This document shows, in pieces, positions 35,858 to 44,981 of a stretch of 64,000 nucleotides of DNA. The position numbers were made by a program, and so were the translations under genes. The notes under the pieces are model-generated. The model was not told where the DNA came from. It worked only from the letters and a program-made list of their open reading frames with translations, and ran no database searches. Position 1 is the first letter of the stretch. The number at the start of each line of letters is the position of its first letter. The stretch is taken from the NCBI GenBank assembly GCA_015069385.1, contig SVIS01000004.1:1-64000 (forward strand). The letters are read 5' to 3'. The stretch is from Clostridiales bacterium (GTDB taxonomy: Bacteria; Bacillota; Clostridia; Christensenellales; UBA1242).

Positions 35858-37186
35858 ATGAATACAATAGTTCAAATAAGCACACCACTTGGCAGTGGCG
35901 GAATTTCGGTTATAAGAATGAGTGGAAAAAACAGTTTGCAAATTGCAAACTCCATTTTTTCATTTAAAAATAAACCAAGCGTAGTTGAGCCAAGGCATAT
36001 GTATTTTGGTAGCATTAATTATGAGGGTTTTACAGAGCAATGTTTAATGGTATATTTTAAAGCACCTTTTTCTTATACGGGTGAAGATGTTGTTGAATTT
36101 CAGTGCCATGGTGGTGAATATTTAACATCTCAAATTTTAAATGCATGCTTAAAAGCCGGCGCAACTTTGGCAGAAAATGGTGAATTTACTAAACAGGCAT
36201 TTATTAATGGCAAAATATCTTTAGATGAAGCAGAAAGTGTTATTGATATGATTAATGCAACTTCTTCGTCAGAACTTAAAGCGAGTAGTAAAATTTTAAA
36301 AGGTGAGTTGTTTAAAAAAATAAATTTACTTCAACAAGATATAAAAGATGCAATTATTAATTTAGAGGTCTCTATTGATTATCCAGAACATGATGATGAA
36401 ACTTTGGGTATTGAACATTTAGAAAAAGTTTTACAAAATTGCAAGAATGTGCTTTTAGAACTTGAAAAAACGGCATCACAAGGTGCAATTATTAAATCGG
36501 GCGTTAATGTTGCAATTGTTGGTAAACCAAATGTAGGAAAAAGTAGTTTGTTAAATGCTTTGCTTGGTGAAGAAAGGGCAATAGTAACAAGCATTAAGGG
36601 TACAACAAGGGACACATTAAAAGAAACCATTACCTATAATGGAATTAAAATTAACTTTATTGATACTGCAGGAATACATGAAAGCATAGATGAAGTAGAA
36701 TCAATTGGTATTAATCGTTCAAAAGAAAGTATTCAACAGGCAGATATTATTTTAGCAGTTTTTGATGCAAGTGAAAGTTTGCAAGAAGAAGATAAGCAAA
36801 TTTTAAATTTATGTAAAGATAAAACCGTAATTAATATTTTAAATAAAAACGATATTGCTCAAAATAAAACTGGGCTTTGTGGAATAGAAATAAGTGCTAA
36901 AAATGCTATAAATATAAATAAAATAAAAGAAGAAATATTAAATCTTGCAATAAAAGGTAAAATAGATTTTTCTGGTTTAATAATTACTAATGCTAGGCAT
37001 TTAGAGGCAATTAAAAGTGCAATAGAACAAATTAATAATGCTTTAAGTGCTTGTAAAATACAAACGGTTGATATTTTAGATTTACTAACAAAAGATATTT
37101 GGAAAACACTTGGTAAAATTACCGGTGAAACCGAAAATGAAGATATTATTTCTGGAATTTTTGCAAAATTTTGTTTAGGTAAGTAA
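35858..37186 (+). CDS. mnmE: tRNA modification GTPase MnmE
   Basis: A 442-residue enzyme that with MnmG installs (carboxymethyl)aminomethyl groups on U34 of certain tRNAs. It has an N-terminal folate-binding domain (STPLGSGGISVIRMSG), a helical domain, an inserted G domain (GKPNVGKSS near 222, DTAG, NKND) and the C-terminal FCLGK with the conserved Cys. TAGGAGA precedes the ATG, seven bases after recF. Confidence 0.96.
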   Translation: MNTIVQISTPLGSGGISVIRMSGKNSLQIANSIFSFKNKPSVVEPRHMYFGSINYEGFTEQCLMVYFKAPFSYTGEDVVEFQCHGGEYLTSQILNACLKAGATLAENGEFTKQAFINGKISLDEAESVIDMINATSSSELKASSKILKGELFKKINLLQQDIKDAIINLEVSIDYPEHDDETLGIEHLEKVLQNCKNVLLELEKTASQGAIIKSGVNVAIVGKPNVGKSSLLNALLGEERAIVTSIKGTTRDTLKETITYNGIKINFIDTAGIHESIDEVESIGINRSKESIQQADIILAVFDASESLQEEDKQILNLCKDKTVINILNKNDIAQNKTGLCGIEISAKNAININKIKEEILNLAIKGKIDFSGLIITNARHLEAIKSAIEQINNALSACKIQTVDILDLLTKDIWKTLGKITGETENEDIISGIFAKFCLGK

Positions 37187-37190
37187 AAAT

Positions 37191-37224
37191 AAAAAACTAC
37201 ACATAAAAAGGTGTAGTTTTTTTT
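37191..37224 (+). terminator. Intrinsic terminator
   Basis: Stem AAACTACAC/GTGTAGTTT with a T run, ending the queH-lepB-recF-mnmE run. Confidence 0.85.
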
Positions 37225-37248
37225 ATTTAAAAAACCACTAAAAATTAG

Positions 37249-37276
37249 TTGACAATTGGCTGGGGGGGGGTAGAAT
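37249..37276 (+). promoter_or_regulatory. G-tract promoter, copy 3
   Basis: TTGACA (37249-37254), 16-base spacer ending in nine G (37262-37270), TAGAAT (37271-37276). It is identical to copies 1 and 2 in the spacer. Confidence 0.85.
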
Positions 37277-37307
37277 ACAAATATATCATTAAAAAGGAGA
37301 AAGATAT

Positions 37308-38465
37308 ATGAAGAAAAACATTAAATGGCTAATAAATGTAGCAACAATATGTTTGTGCTTGTGTGCAATAGCAATAGGTGTATATGCAGCAAAACAAGCC
37401 TCACTAACTGCCACCGGTACAATAGGGTTTACAGCAACTAATGTATATGCAGAAGTAAGTGGACAAACAAGTGGAGCAGCAGAAGAGGTAACATTTAATA
37501 CAATAACAATAGACTCAACAAAAACAGGAAATCCATATACAGATACAACAACATGGTCAGGGAAGAACATAAATTTTAATGAAGAAGGAACACCAATAAC
37601 CCTAACATTTACAATAACCAACCTGTCAACCGGTAGACCCCTATATGCAAAAGTAACAAACACAAGTTCAGCAACAAACTTAAGTGTAAAAGTAAACGAA
37701 TCAGAGTTTACCGAAACAGAGTGGATAACCGTACAATCAAAAACAGAAGGCTCAACAGCAAATACAACAACAGTAGTAATATCACTAAGCGTAGCCGATG
37801 ATAATGAATCAGTAACCGGTAATTATGGCTTTAATATTGAATTGCAAAGCACTGAGCCAGAAGTTGTTAATCCTGAAATGGAAAATGCACTTACAATTTC
37901 AGAATGGAATAGCAAAACTGATGGTACTGCATTGGGTTTTGACATTAAAGATGGTAAAGCATATGTAAAACAAATCTCTTCTGAAAAAACCTATGGTGCT
38001 ATAGTTGTGCCTGCATATGTTAAAGATAACTCAGATAGTTCAACAACATATCCAGTTGTTGGTTTGTCTTATGATGGTGCGATGCCAACAAACCAAATGT
38101 TTTATAACAATGCTGAAATAACTAGTATAGTTTTGCCAACAACGTTTGAAGATTTAAATTCTACAATTACTAACACAACTTTGGCATCTGCATTTGAGAA
38201 CTGTACAAAGTTGGAGCAGGTAACAATATTAAATGGAACGGGTCAATTATATGCGAATTTTTTTAAAGGATGCACCAATTTAAAATCAATTGTTATTCCT
38301 GCGGGAATTACTTCTATATATATGTGGGCGTTTTCTGGTTGCTCTAATTTGACAGATGTTTACTTTATGGGAACTCAAGATCAGTGGAATAGTATTGAAA
38401 TAAATAGCAGTGGTAACGATGCTTTAATAAATGCATCTGTTACCTATGATTATAAAGTAGCATAG
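37308..38465 (+). CDS. DGR-family leader and beta domain fused to leucine-rich (BspA-type) C-terminus
   Basis: A 385-residue exported protein. Residues 1-~110 are nearly identical to the gene at 14233 (same leader, export segment and first beta domain). From ~190 on it departs completely: ILVVGLSYDGA-like and AFENCTKLEQVTIL ... FKGCTNLKSIVIPAGI ... AFSGCSNLTDVYFMG are BspA/LRR_5 repeats, which are also used for adhesion. There is no C-type-lectin domain and no VR. The family therefore swaps binding domains behind a fixed expression and export module. Confidence 0.85.
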   Translation: MKKNIKWLINVATICLCLCAIAIGVYAAKQASLTATGTIGFTATNVYAEVSGQTSGAAEEVTFNTITIDSTKTGNPYTDTTTWSGKNINFNEEGTPITLTFTITNLSTGRPLYAKVTNTSSATNLSVKVNESEFTETEWITVQSKTEGSTANTTTVVISLSVADDNESVTGNYGFNIELQSTEPEVVNPEMENALTISEWNSKTDGTALGFDIKDGKAYVKQISSEKTYGAIVVPAYVKDNSDSSTTYPVVGLSYDGAMPTNQMFYNNAEITSIVLPTTFEDLNSTITNTTLASAFENCTKLEQVTILNGTGQLYANFFKGCTNLKSIVIPAGITSIYMWAFSGCSNLTDVYFMGTQDQWNSIEINSSGNDALINASVTYDYKVA

Positions 38466-38469
38466 TTTT

Positions 38470-38505
38470 AAAAACAGCTTGCAATTTTATTGCAAGCTGT
38501 TTTTT
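38470..38505 (+). terminator. Intrinsic terminator
   Basis: Fifteen-base stem AAAAACAGCTTGCAA/TTGCAAGCTGTTTTT between convergent genes. It probably works on both strands. Confidence 0.9.
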
Positions 38506-38534
38506 ACTCTTAAAGTAAATCTTAAATTATTATT

Positions 38535-40058
38535 TTACGGATTATATTTTTCACCATTGGTACCATAAATTTTTTTATTTACATTGTCGCCTGTGGTAGT
38601 AGTTTTGCTTTGTGGTGGAATAAATTTTACATCATTGTCGGGTAAAGTTATTCCTTCATAAATCTCTTCTGTTCCTTCAATAATAATACCTTCTTGAGCA
38701 GCATAAGTTTCGTGTCTTATTAGTTTTTCTTCTAGTAGTACTCCATCGGCAGAAAATCTTTGCAAATATGCATTTGCTTCATAACCTTCTTGAGGATATT
38801 TTAACCTTAAATATTCTCCTTTAAAAGTTACTTTATTTGAATATTCTCCGCTACTGTCAGATACAATTCGGTCGCCCGGGTGAGGAATTGACTTAACAAA
38901 TTCGCTACGAGTTTTATAATATTCACCATTTTCAAGTGCTAAACCATAAATTTCAACATAAACTTTTTTGTCATCACCATAAGTTCTAATATAAATTGGT
39001 TCATTTGTATTATTTTTAAATTTAAGGTCAGCAATACCTTCACTCACCATTGCATCAAGCGCAAGTGGCACATATGTTGCAGGTAAACTATGTTTAGATA
39101 CTTCTAAAATTTCAAGACCAGCAAGAAGTAATGCATTATATAAGGTTGTAGATGCTTGACAAACTCCGCCACCCGAACCCTCAATATAAATTCCGTTTAA
39201 TATAATTTTGGCTGGTTTATATCCATTTTCTTTAGTTCTGGCACCGGTTGTTTGGTTAAAAGATACTTCTTGCTCAGGTGCAATAATTTGTCCATTAAAT
39301 GCATTAAGAGCGGTTTTAACATTGCTTTTTCTGTTGTTTGTGGAACTTGCATAACTTGTAGAAAACGTGGAGCGAAGTTTTGTTTTTTCTTTTAATTCAT
39401 CAATAGTTGTTGTTGGCTTTATTTCTTCATATGGCACATAAACAACTATTTTTTTAGAAGTTTCAAATGCATTGTCAATTAAATTTTCTAGTTTTGTTCT
39501 TTCAACGGTAATTTGGCTTTGTCCGGGAATATAAGTAAAAATTTGCTTGCCAAGTGGATCAAATTTAACCTCAGGCTCTTTTAATTCTTGATTAATTTCG
39601 TTTATAATTGTATCTAATTTTTCGTTAAATCCACCAAGCATATTTCTATAAGAAATATTTATATTTCCATCATTTTGCTTTAATTCTTTCATCTTAATAT
39701 ATCTATCAAAAATATTTGAGGAAGTTACATTATCAAAAACTCCAGAAACAATATTAGAAAAATCTTCTATAACTTCAAAATCTTTTGATGTAAAATTCCA
39801 TTCGGCATTTTCATCATATTTAATTGTTACTGATATATCATTTACTCCGGTAACAAAATTTGCTTGAACAACGTTTGATGCATCATTAATATTCATTCCT
39901 CCAACATCAACACCATTAATTTTAGTGTTTTTATAAAATTCGTCGTTAGGAAATAATAAATTGTTTATTGCTAATCCCCCTATGGCAAAAATACTAAGTG
40001 CTGAAAATATTATTAATGTAACATAAACTCCTCGACTTATATTTCTTTTTTTCTTCAT
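38535..40058 (-). CDS. VanW family cell-wall protein
   Basis: A 507-residue protein with one N-terminal transmembrane helix (~12-33), a putative peptidoglycan-binding domain (NGVDVGGMNINDASNVV onward), and a VanW domain (~235-375; EVSFNQTTGARTKENGY, GGGVCQASTTLYNA). The C-terminal region may be G5-like. Such proteins sit on the outer face of the membrane facing the wall; the biochemical role is unsettled and this is not by itself a resistance gene. AAGGAGT precedes the ATG on the minus strand. Confidence 0.9.
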   Translation of the reverse strand: MKKKRNISRGVYVTLIIFSALSIFAIGGLAINNLLFPNDEFYKNTKINGVDVGGMNINDASNVVQANFVTGVNDISVTIKYDENAEWNFTSKDFEVIEDFSNIVSGVFDNVTSSNIFDRYIKMKELKQNDGNINISYRNMLGGFNEKLDTIINEINQELKEPEVKFDPLGKQIFTYIPGQSQITVERTKLENLIDNAFETSKKIVVYVPYEEIKPTTTIDELKEKTKLRSTFSTSYASSTNNRKSNVKTALNAFNGQIIAPEQEVSFNQTTGARTKENGYKPAKIILNGIYIEGSGGGVCQASTTLYNALLLAGLEILEVSKHSLPATYVPLALDAMVSEGIADLKFKNNTNEPIYIRTYGDDKKVYVEIYGLALENGEYYKTRSEFVKSIPHPGDRIVSDSSGEYSNKVTFKGEYLRLKYPQEGYEANAYLQRFSADGVLLEEKLIRHETYAAQEGIIIEGTEEIYEGITLPDNDVKFIPPQSKTTTTGDNVNKKIYGTNGEKYNP

Positions 40059-40145
40059 TTTATTACTCCTTATATACTATAAGTTTGTGCAAAAAAAATT
40101 AACTTATACTTATGTAAACATTTAAATAATCTTGATAAAATACTC

Positions 40146-40174
40146 TTGCAAATAAATTAAAGTTGTGATATAAT
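40146..40174 (+). promoter_or_regulatory. Promoter of rpsF-ssb-rpsR
   Basis: TTGCAA, 17 bases, TATAAT with extended TGA in front. The ~75-base leader that follows contains a TTTTTTG/CAAAAAA hairpin that might serve autoregulation by S6:S18. I do not see a clear match to the known binding motif. Confidence 0.75.
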
Positions 40175-40252
40175 CGCAATTAGCAATTATCCAAATTGCC
40201 TTGTTTTTTGCTTAGACAAAAAACCAATAGACCATGAGGAAAGGAGGAATTT

Positions 40253-40534
40253 ATGAATAAGTACGAACTTATGTATATCATTTCTGCTGATGCTACTGAA
40301 GAACAACGTGAAGCTTTAATTGAAAAATATAAAGCTTTTGTTGAAAATAAAGGTGGTGTTGTTTCAGGTGTTGATAAACTTGGCATGAAAAAATTCGCTT
40401 ATAGGATCAACTTCAAAAATGAAGGTTTCTATGTTTTAATGAATTTTGAAGCAAACGGCGAAATCGTTAAAGAAATGAACAATGCTATGAACATTGCTGA
40501 CTTAGTTGTAAGACAAATGTTTGTAAGAAAGTAA
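40253..40534 (+). CDS. rpsF: 30S ribosomal protein S6
   Basis: A 93-residue S6 protein (MNKYELMYIISADATEEQRE start, DKLGMKKFAYRI in the middle) that pairs with S18 on the small-subunit platform. AAAGGAGG lies eight bases before the ATG. It is first in the conserved rpsF-ssb-rpsR operon, with normal length and content. Confidence 0.97.
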   Translation: MNKYELMYIISADATEEQREALIEKYKAFVENKGGVVSGVDKLGMKKFAYRINFKNEGFYVLMNFEANGEIVKEMNNAMNIADLVVRQMFVRK

Positions 40535-40544
40535 GAGGTAAAAA

Positions 40545-40952
40545 ATGAACAGAGTTTTTTTGATAGGAAATTTAACACGTGACCCAGAACTTGCTGTAAC
40601 AAATAGTGGTGTTTCTGTTTGCCGTTTTTCAATTGCAGTGTCACGTCGCTTTTCTAATGCTGAAGGCGAAAGGGAAACTGACTTTTTTAATATTGTAGTA
40701 TGGCGTGCTCAAGGCGAAAATTGCCACAAATATTTAAAAAAAGGTAGTAAATGTGCAGTATTTGGTTCACTTCAAAACAGAAGTTATGAAGCGCAAGATG
40801 GCACAAAACGTTCAGTTACCGACATTGTTGCCGATGAAGTAGAGTTTTTAAATTCAAAATCATCAGCTGATGGCGCTAGTGAAAGAACTATTGAACCAAA
40901 AAAGGAAGTTACCGAACTCGAACCAATTGATGACGATAATCTTCCATTTTAA
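40545..40952 (+). CDS. ssb: Single-stranded DNA-binding protein
   Basis: A 135-residue SSB with an N-terminal OB fold ([26 protein letters not shown]) and the acidic C-terminal tip DDDNLPF that recruits partner proteins. It binds single-stranded DNA during replication and repair. It lies ten bases after rpsF. The linker is short for the family. Confidence 0.97.
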   Translation: MNRVFLIGNLTRDPELAVTNSGVSVCRFSIAVSRRFSNAEGERETDFFNIVVWRAQGENCHKYLKKGSKCAVFGSLQNRSYEAQDGTKRSVTDIVADEVEFLNSKSSADGASERTIEPKKEVTELEPIDDDNLPF

Positions 40953-40978
40953 TAATTTTAGTTAAAAGGAGAAACAAA

Positions 40979-41266
40979 ATGGCTGAAGTAAACGAAACTG
41001 TAGAAACTGCAGTTGAAGAGAAAAAAGAAGAAAGAGTTAAAAAATATCGTAAACCAATGCAAAGAAAAAAAGTTTGCGCTTTCTGCGTAGATAAATCTAA
41101 TGCTATTGATTACAAAGATGTTGCAAAATTAAGAAGATATATTACCGAAAATGGTAAAATTCTTCCAAGACGTCAAACTGGTGTTTGCGCTATTCACCAA
41201 AGAGAACTTGCTCTTGCAATTAAACGTGCAAGAAATATGGCTCTTTTACCATTCAAAGGCGAATAA
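40979..41266 (+). CDS. rpsR: 30S ribosomal protein S18 (zinc-binding form)
   Basis: A 95-residue S18 with core [19 protein letters not shown]. The pair CAFC together with CAIHQ supplies a Cys/His zinc site, so this is the zinc-binding form. An acidic N-terminal extension of ~20 residues is present. AAAGGAG precedes the ATG. It is third in the operon, followed by an ACTC/GAGT hairpin at 41272-41302. Confidence 0.97.
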   Translation: MAEVNETVETAVEEKKEERVKKYRKPMQRKKVCAFCVDKSNAIDYKDVAKLRRYITENGKILPRRQTGVCAIHQRELALAIKRARNMALLPFKGE

Positions 41267-41306
41267 TTTTTAAAAAACTCTGCAATTTTGTGGAGTTTTT
41301 TATTAA

Positions 41307-41338
41307 AAAATATTGCCCTTTTAAAAGGGCAATATTTT
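41307..41338. terminator. Bidirectional palindromic terminator
   Basis: A perfect 32-base palindrome (AAAATATTGCCCTTTT and its complement) between convergent rpsR and the small minus-strand gene. Confidence 0.9.
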
Positions 41339-41346
41339 ATGTAAAA

Positions 41347-41502
41347 TTAATCAGCATATTCATAATAATATTCACTGCTTTGTGTTGGTGGCAAATGCTC
41401 GCCTTTTTGTACTCTTACACTAGCCATATGACGACCATTTTTGTCGCATACTGCGTAATTTCCAGTAGCAGGTGCTAAATCACCAGGATTTAATTTGCGC
41501 AT
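41347..41502 (-). CDS. YjzC-like small protein
   Basis: A 51-residue frame on the minus strand that starts MRKLNPGDLAPATGNYAV and ends YYYEYAD. The ATG is eight bases after AGGAGGT. The Pro-Gly...Ala-Pro...G-Y pattern followed by K(A/K)GE(H/K)LPP resembles Bacillus YjzC-like proteins. Function is unknown. The strong ribosome binding site and dedicated terminator support it as real. The gap from 41503 to 41736 is AT-rich, with no gene. Confidence 0.75.
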   Translation of the reverse strand: MRKLNPGDLAPATGNYAVCDKNGRHMASVRVQKGEHLPPTQSSEYYYEYAD

Positions 41503-41736
41503 TGTTTTTACCTCCTTTACAAAAATAGTTTGTGCTATAAAATATAAAATATTAAAATTTATAAAAATATTTAAATTAATAATAAAAAATATTATTATAA
41601 ATATTAAAAATAAATATTTTAAATCTATTTTATATAAATATTATTATTAAAGAATTTATAATTAATTTAAAAAAAGGTATTTACAAGTTTAAAAAAGTAT
41701 GATAAACTCTTGGTATACAAATGGAGGTAACATATT

Positions 41737-41922
41737 ATGCCAAAAGCAACAATTAGAACTTATGGTAATTTTAACGTTAATGGTACTGTTATTAATGTAA
41801 GCAAAATCACTTGTGAAGATGCAAACATTGCAAATATAGAAAAAGAAGTTAGTTTTGGAAAATATTCTAAAAAACTACCTCTTCATGGCAAAGTTAAAAA
41901 TATCGACCTTGGCAGAGAATAA
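41737..41922 (+). CDS. Hypothetical small protein
   Basis: A 61-residue basic, beta-rich protein (MPKATIRTYGNFNVNG) with TGGAGGT ten bases before the ATG and a terminator at 41934-41962. No family is recognised. The good translation signals support it. Confidence 0.7.
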   Translation: MPKATIRTYGNFNVNGTVINVSKITCEDANIANIEKEVSFGKYSKKLPLHGKVKNIDLGRE

Positions 41923-41933
41923 TTTGTATAATT

Positions 41934-41962
41934 AAGCCCTTAGTTTTTCTAGGGGCTTTTTT
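41934..41962 (+). terminator. Intrinsic terminator
   Basis: Stem around AAGCCC/GGGGCTT with a T run. Confidence 0.75.
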
Positions 41963-42046
41963 GTACTTTTTATTACAAAATTTGCAAAAATATTTGGTTA
42001 AATATTTATCTTGTGGTAGAATACAATAAATAAGAGGGGCTTATTT

Positions 42047-42313
42047 ATGGAACAATTTATTTTTCCTGCTGTGTTTTTTCAAGAAGAGGGAGAGGCTGAT
42101 TATACAGTAGTTTTTCCTGATCTAAATATTTTTACTGACGGCAAAACACTTGTCGAGGCTTTTTTGTTCGCTAAAGACTATTTAAAAGTATATTGCTCCT
42201 ATGCAAAAAAATATGAAATAGAAATTCCTAGCCCAAGCAAATTTGTAAACATTGCTGAGCGTTTTCCAAAAGCAATTTGTATGTTGGTTGATGCCTACGT
42301 ACCAAATGCATAA
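42047..42313 (+). CDS. HicB-like protein without a partner toxin
   Basis: An 88-residue protein with the HicB partial RNase-H fold: IFPAVFFQEEGEADYTVVFPDLN and the helix DGKTLVEAFLFAKDYL. HicB antitoxins usually neighbour a ~60-residue HicA toxin and carry a C-terminal DNA-binding domain. Neither is present here, so it is an orphan HicB-like protein. AGAGGGG precedes the ATG. Confidence 0.75.
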   Translation: MEQFIFPAVFFQEEGEADYTVVFPDLNIFTDGKTLVEAFLFAKDYLKVYCSYAKKYEIEIPSPSKFVNIAERFPKAICMLVDAYVPNA

Positions 42314-42331
42314 TAAAAATAGAGTAGTGTT

Positions 42332-42366
42332 AAAAACGCAACCTTAAAATAGGTTGCGTTTTTTTA
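42332..42366. terminator. Bidirectional terminator
   Basis: Twelve-base stem AAAACGCAACCT/AGGTTGCGTTTT between convergent genes. Confidence 0.9.
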
Positions 42367-43158
42367 CCTTTCAAAATCAATTTCTTTAAAGGTTTTATTT
42401 TCTTGTTTTTGTTCTGTTTGTGCTTTAGGTTTTTCAATTACCTCTTTAACAGGTTCTTGTATTTCTTTTTGTATGTTGTTTAGTTCCTGCATATATGGGT
42501 TGGTGCTTTCTGTTTGCTGCTTTTGAGACTGAAATTGTGCTTTTAAATTATTCGCTATAATTTGCCTTGCTTGTTCTCTTAATTTTGCATTTTCTTGTTC
42601 TGCTTGAATATTTGTATTTTGTTCAAGCACTACAAAAGCATTAGCAAGCGTTTGTACATTGCACATTTCGTTAAAAGTTTCTTCCATTAAATCGGCAAGT
42701 GACCAATTAAGGGCAAGCAAACTTTGATACATTTTTAACTTATTTTTTTCTTTTTTAAGTTTTGCAATAAATATTTTTAAAAGTTGTATTCTCATTTGCA
42801 AATAAAGTATAATTTTTTGTAATTTTGCCTTATCATTGGGTGAAAGTTCGGCACTGTTTAATTTACCTGTAAGTTCGTTTAAAAGTGCTTCACATGCGGC
42901 AAGTGAATTTTCAAAAGCGGCTTTGGTTGCTTTGTCACCTTTTTCAATAAATTCTGGGCTTGAAAAATCTTTTGCATCTTTATTATTTTTTAATACGTCG
43001 GTAATAAATTCTTCACCTAAAACAAAGTTTTCACCAAGGGGGTTAAAACCTGTTTCAATATAACTTTGGCCCAATTCTTCATTATATAAATTTAATGCAT
43101 TATAAACATTGTAATTTGAAACTATTGTTTCTTGCTTCTCTTCCATAATATTTTCCAT
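42364..43158 (-). CDS. Hypothetical helical protein
   Basis: A 264-residue soluble protein, almost wholly alpha-helical, with coiled-coil stretches around 85-150 and 170-225 and a Gln/Lys/Glu-rich tail. MENIMEEKQ offers two start codons; neither has a clear ribosome binding site. No family is recognised. It is divergent from tatD. Confidence 0.7.
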   Translation of the reverse strand: MENIMEEKQETIVSNYNVYNALNLYNEELGQSYIETGFNPLGENFVLGEEFITDVLKNNKDAKDFSSPEFIEKGDKATKAAFENSLAACEALLNELTGKLNSAELSPNDKAKLQKIILYLQMRIQLLKIFIAKLKKEKNKLKMYQSLLALNWSLADLMEETFNEMCNVQTLANAFVVLEQNTNIQAEQENAKLREQARQIIANNLKAQFQSQKQQTESTNPYMQELNNIQKEIQEPVKEVIEKPKAQTEQKQENKTFKEIDFER

Positions 43159-43296
43159 ATAGTAAAGTATAAAGCAATTTTATTGTATTGTCAATTTTTT
43201 GGTTATTTGAAAATATTTTCAAGCAAGTGCATAATGTTATATTTTTTGACTTTACATTTAAAATGTTTTAAACTTTAAAAAAGAGGTTTTAATATA

Positions 43297-44058
43297 ATGA
43301 TAGATACTCATGCACATTTACAAGATGAAAAATTTGAAGATTATAATCAAATAATATATAATGCACAAAAAGTTGGTGTGAATAAAATTGTGTGTGCAAG
43401 TTCAAGTATAAAAACTTCCATTTTGGCAGTTAAAATTGCAAATGAACACCAAAATATTTTTGCTACTGTAGGTGTGCACCCTGAAGAGGCGGAGGAGTGG
43501 AATGAGCAGGCAAGGCAAAATTTAATAAAACTTGCAAAATCTAAAAAAGTTGTTGCTATTGGAGAAATTGGCTTAGATTATTACTATGAGTTTTGCACTC
43601 GCCAGCAGCAAAAGAAAGCATTTATCGAACAAATAAAACTTGCCAATGAACTTTCGTTGCCGGTTGTAATTCATACACGTGATGCATCAGGCGATACAAT
43701 TCAAATTTTGCGTGAAAATTTGAAGTATTTAACAAATGGAGTTGTAATTCATTGCTATAGTATGAGCCTAGAAATATTAAAAGAAATTATTGATTATGGT
43801 TTTTATATTTCGCTTGGCGGAGCAATAACTTTTAAAAATGCAAGAGGTCTTTTAGATATTGTAAAAGAATGTCCATTAAACCGCTTAATGCTTGAAACCG
43901 ATTGCCCTTATATGAGTCCTGAGCCATTTAGGGGTAAGCGTAACGAACCCAAAAATGTTGTATTTGTTGCTGAAAAAATTGCTGAACTTAAAAATATGTC
44001 ATTGGCTCAAGTGCAAAAAATAACTACCGCAAATGCAGAGCAGTTTTTTAAAATTTAA
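43297..44058 (+). CDS. tatD: TatD family metal-dependent DNase
   Basis: A 253-residue TIM-barrel hydrolase. It has MIDTHAHL with the two metal-binding His, VGVHPEEA, AIGEIGLDYYYE (metal Glu), HTRDA, HCYS and LLETDCPYMSPEP near the C-terminus. Family members are 3'-5' DNA/RNA nucleases. AAAGAGG precedes the ATG. It sits 16 bases before rsmA, the usual bacterial neighbour. Confidence 0.95.
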   Translation: MIDTHAHLQDEKFEDYNQIIYNAQKVGVNKIVCASSSIKTSILAVKIANEHQNIFATVGVHPEEAEEWNEQARQNLIKLAKSKKVVAIGEIGLDYYYEFCTRQQQKKAFIEQIKLANELSLPVVIHTRDASGDTIQILRENLKYLTNGVVIHCYSMSLEILKEIIDYGFYISLGGAITFKNARGLLDIVKECPLNRLMLETDCPYMSPEPFRGKRNEPKNVVFVAEKIAELKNMSLAQVQKITTANAEQFFKI

Positions 44059-44074
44059 ATAATATAGGTAAAAT

Positions 44075-44914
44075 ATGAAAGAGTTAGATACAATTAAGTC
44101 AAATAACTTTAAATTTAATAAAAAATTTGGTCAAAATTTTATTTTTGATAAAAATTTGTTAAATGCCATAATACAAGATAGTAAAATTTCGAAGCAAGAT
44201 GATGTTTTGGAAATTGGACCAGGTGCGGGTACATTAACAAGAGTAATTGCTAGCCATGCAAAAAAAGTTGTAAGTTATGAAATTGACCAAAATTTAAAAC
44301 CGGTGCTAGAAGAAAATTTAAAAGATTTATCAAATTCTAGCATTATTTTTGCAGATGCTTTAAAAACGCCAATTAATGAAATTGAAAAACATTTTAATGG
44401 GGAATATTGCATTGTAGCTAATTTGCCATATTATATTACAACTCCATTAATTTTTAAATTTGTTGAAGAAACAAAAAGAGTTAAAAGTATGTGTATTATG
44501 GTTCAAAAAGAAGTTGGCGAGCGTTTGGTAGCAAAGGTTAAAGACTCAAACTATGGCTCTATTAGTGTTGTTTTAGATTTTTATGGTGATGTTAAAGTAT
44601 TGAGACAAGTGCCAAGAAGAATGTTTGTTCCTAGTCCTAATGTTGACTCTTGTATTGTACAAATAACATTTATAAAAGATAAATATAAGGCAAATCCTAT
44701 GATGTTTGAAAAAATAGTTAAATCGGCATTTGCTAATAGACGAAAAACTTTGGCAAATAATATGGCTAACGATTTTAATATTTCTAAAGAAGAAGTATAT
44801 AACGCATTAAAAATTTGTGGTTTGCCTGAACAAATAAGAGGCGATGCTCTTAGTACTAGCCAGTTTGTAACACTTACCAACTATTTCGACAAAATTAGCC
44901 TAAAAAGTAAATAA
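44075..44914 (+). CDS. rsmA: 16S rRNA dimethyladenosine methyltransferase RsmA (KsgA)
   Basis: A 279-residue SAM-dependent enzyme that dimethylates A1518 and A1519 of 16S rRNA late in 30S assembly. It has KFGQNFIFDKNLL, the SAM motif EIGPGAGTLTR (~47-57) and the catalytic NLPYYITTPLI. Length and order are typical. It is co-directional with tatD. Confidence 0.96.
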   Translation: MKELDTIKSNNFKFNKKFGQNFIFDKNLLNAIIQDSKISKQDDVLEIGPGAGTLTRVIASHAKKVVSYEIDQNLKPVLEENLKDLSNSSIIFADALKTPINEIEKHFNGEYCIVANLPYYITTPLIFKFVEETKRVKSMCIMVQKEVGERLVAKVKDSNYGSISVVLDFYGDVKVLRQVPRRMFVPSPNVDSCIVQITFIKDKYKANPMMFEKIVKSAFANRRKTLANNMANDFNISKEEVYNALKICGLPEQIRGDALSTSQFVTLTNYFDKISLKSK

Positions 44915-44981
44915 ATGTATACCTCAATGTTAAAATATATATCATATAATTAAGGCAACTATAGTTTAGTTGGAGGGAAAA

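Noticed and set aside
40175-40252. Leader of rpsF as a confirmed S6:S18 binding element
   Set aside because: A hairpin is present but I cannot identify the conserved protein-binding motif, so only a possibility is noted with the promoter.
41290-41478. A 62-residue plus-strand frame downstream of rpsR
   Set aside because: It runs through the rpsR terminator and the palindrome and lies antisense to the better-supported YjzC-like gene with a strong ribosome binding site.
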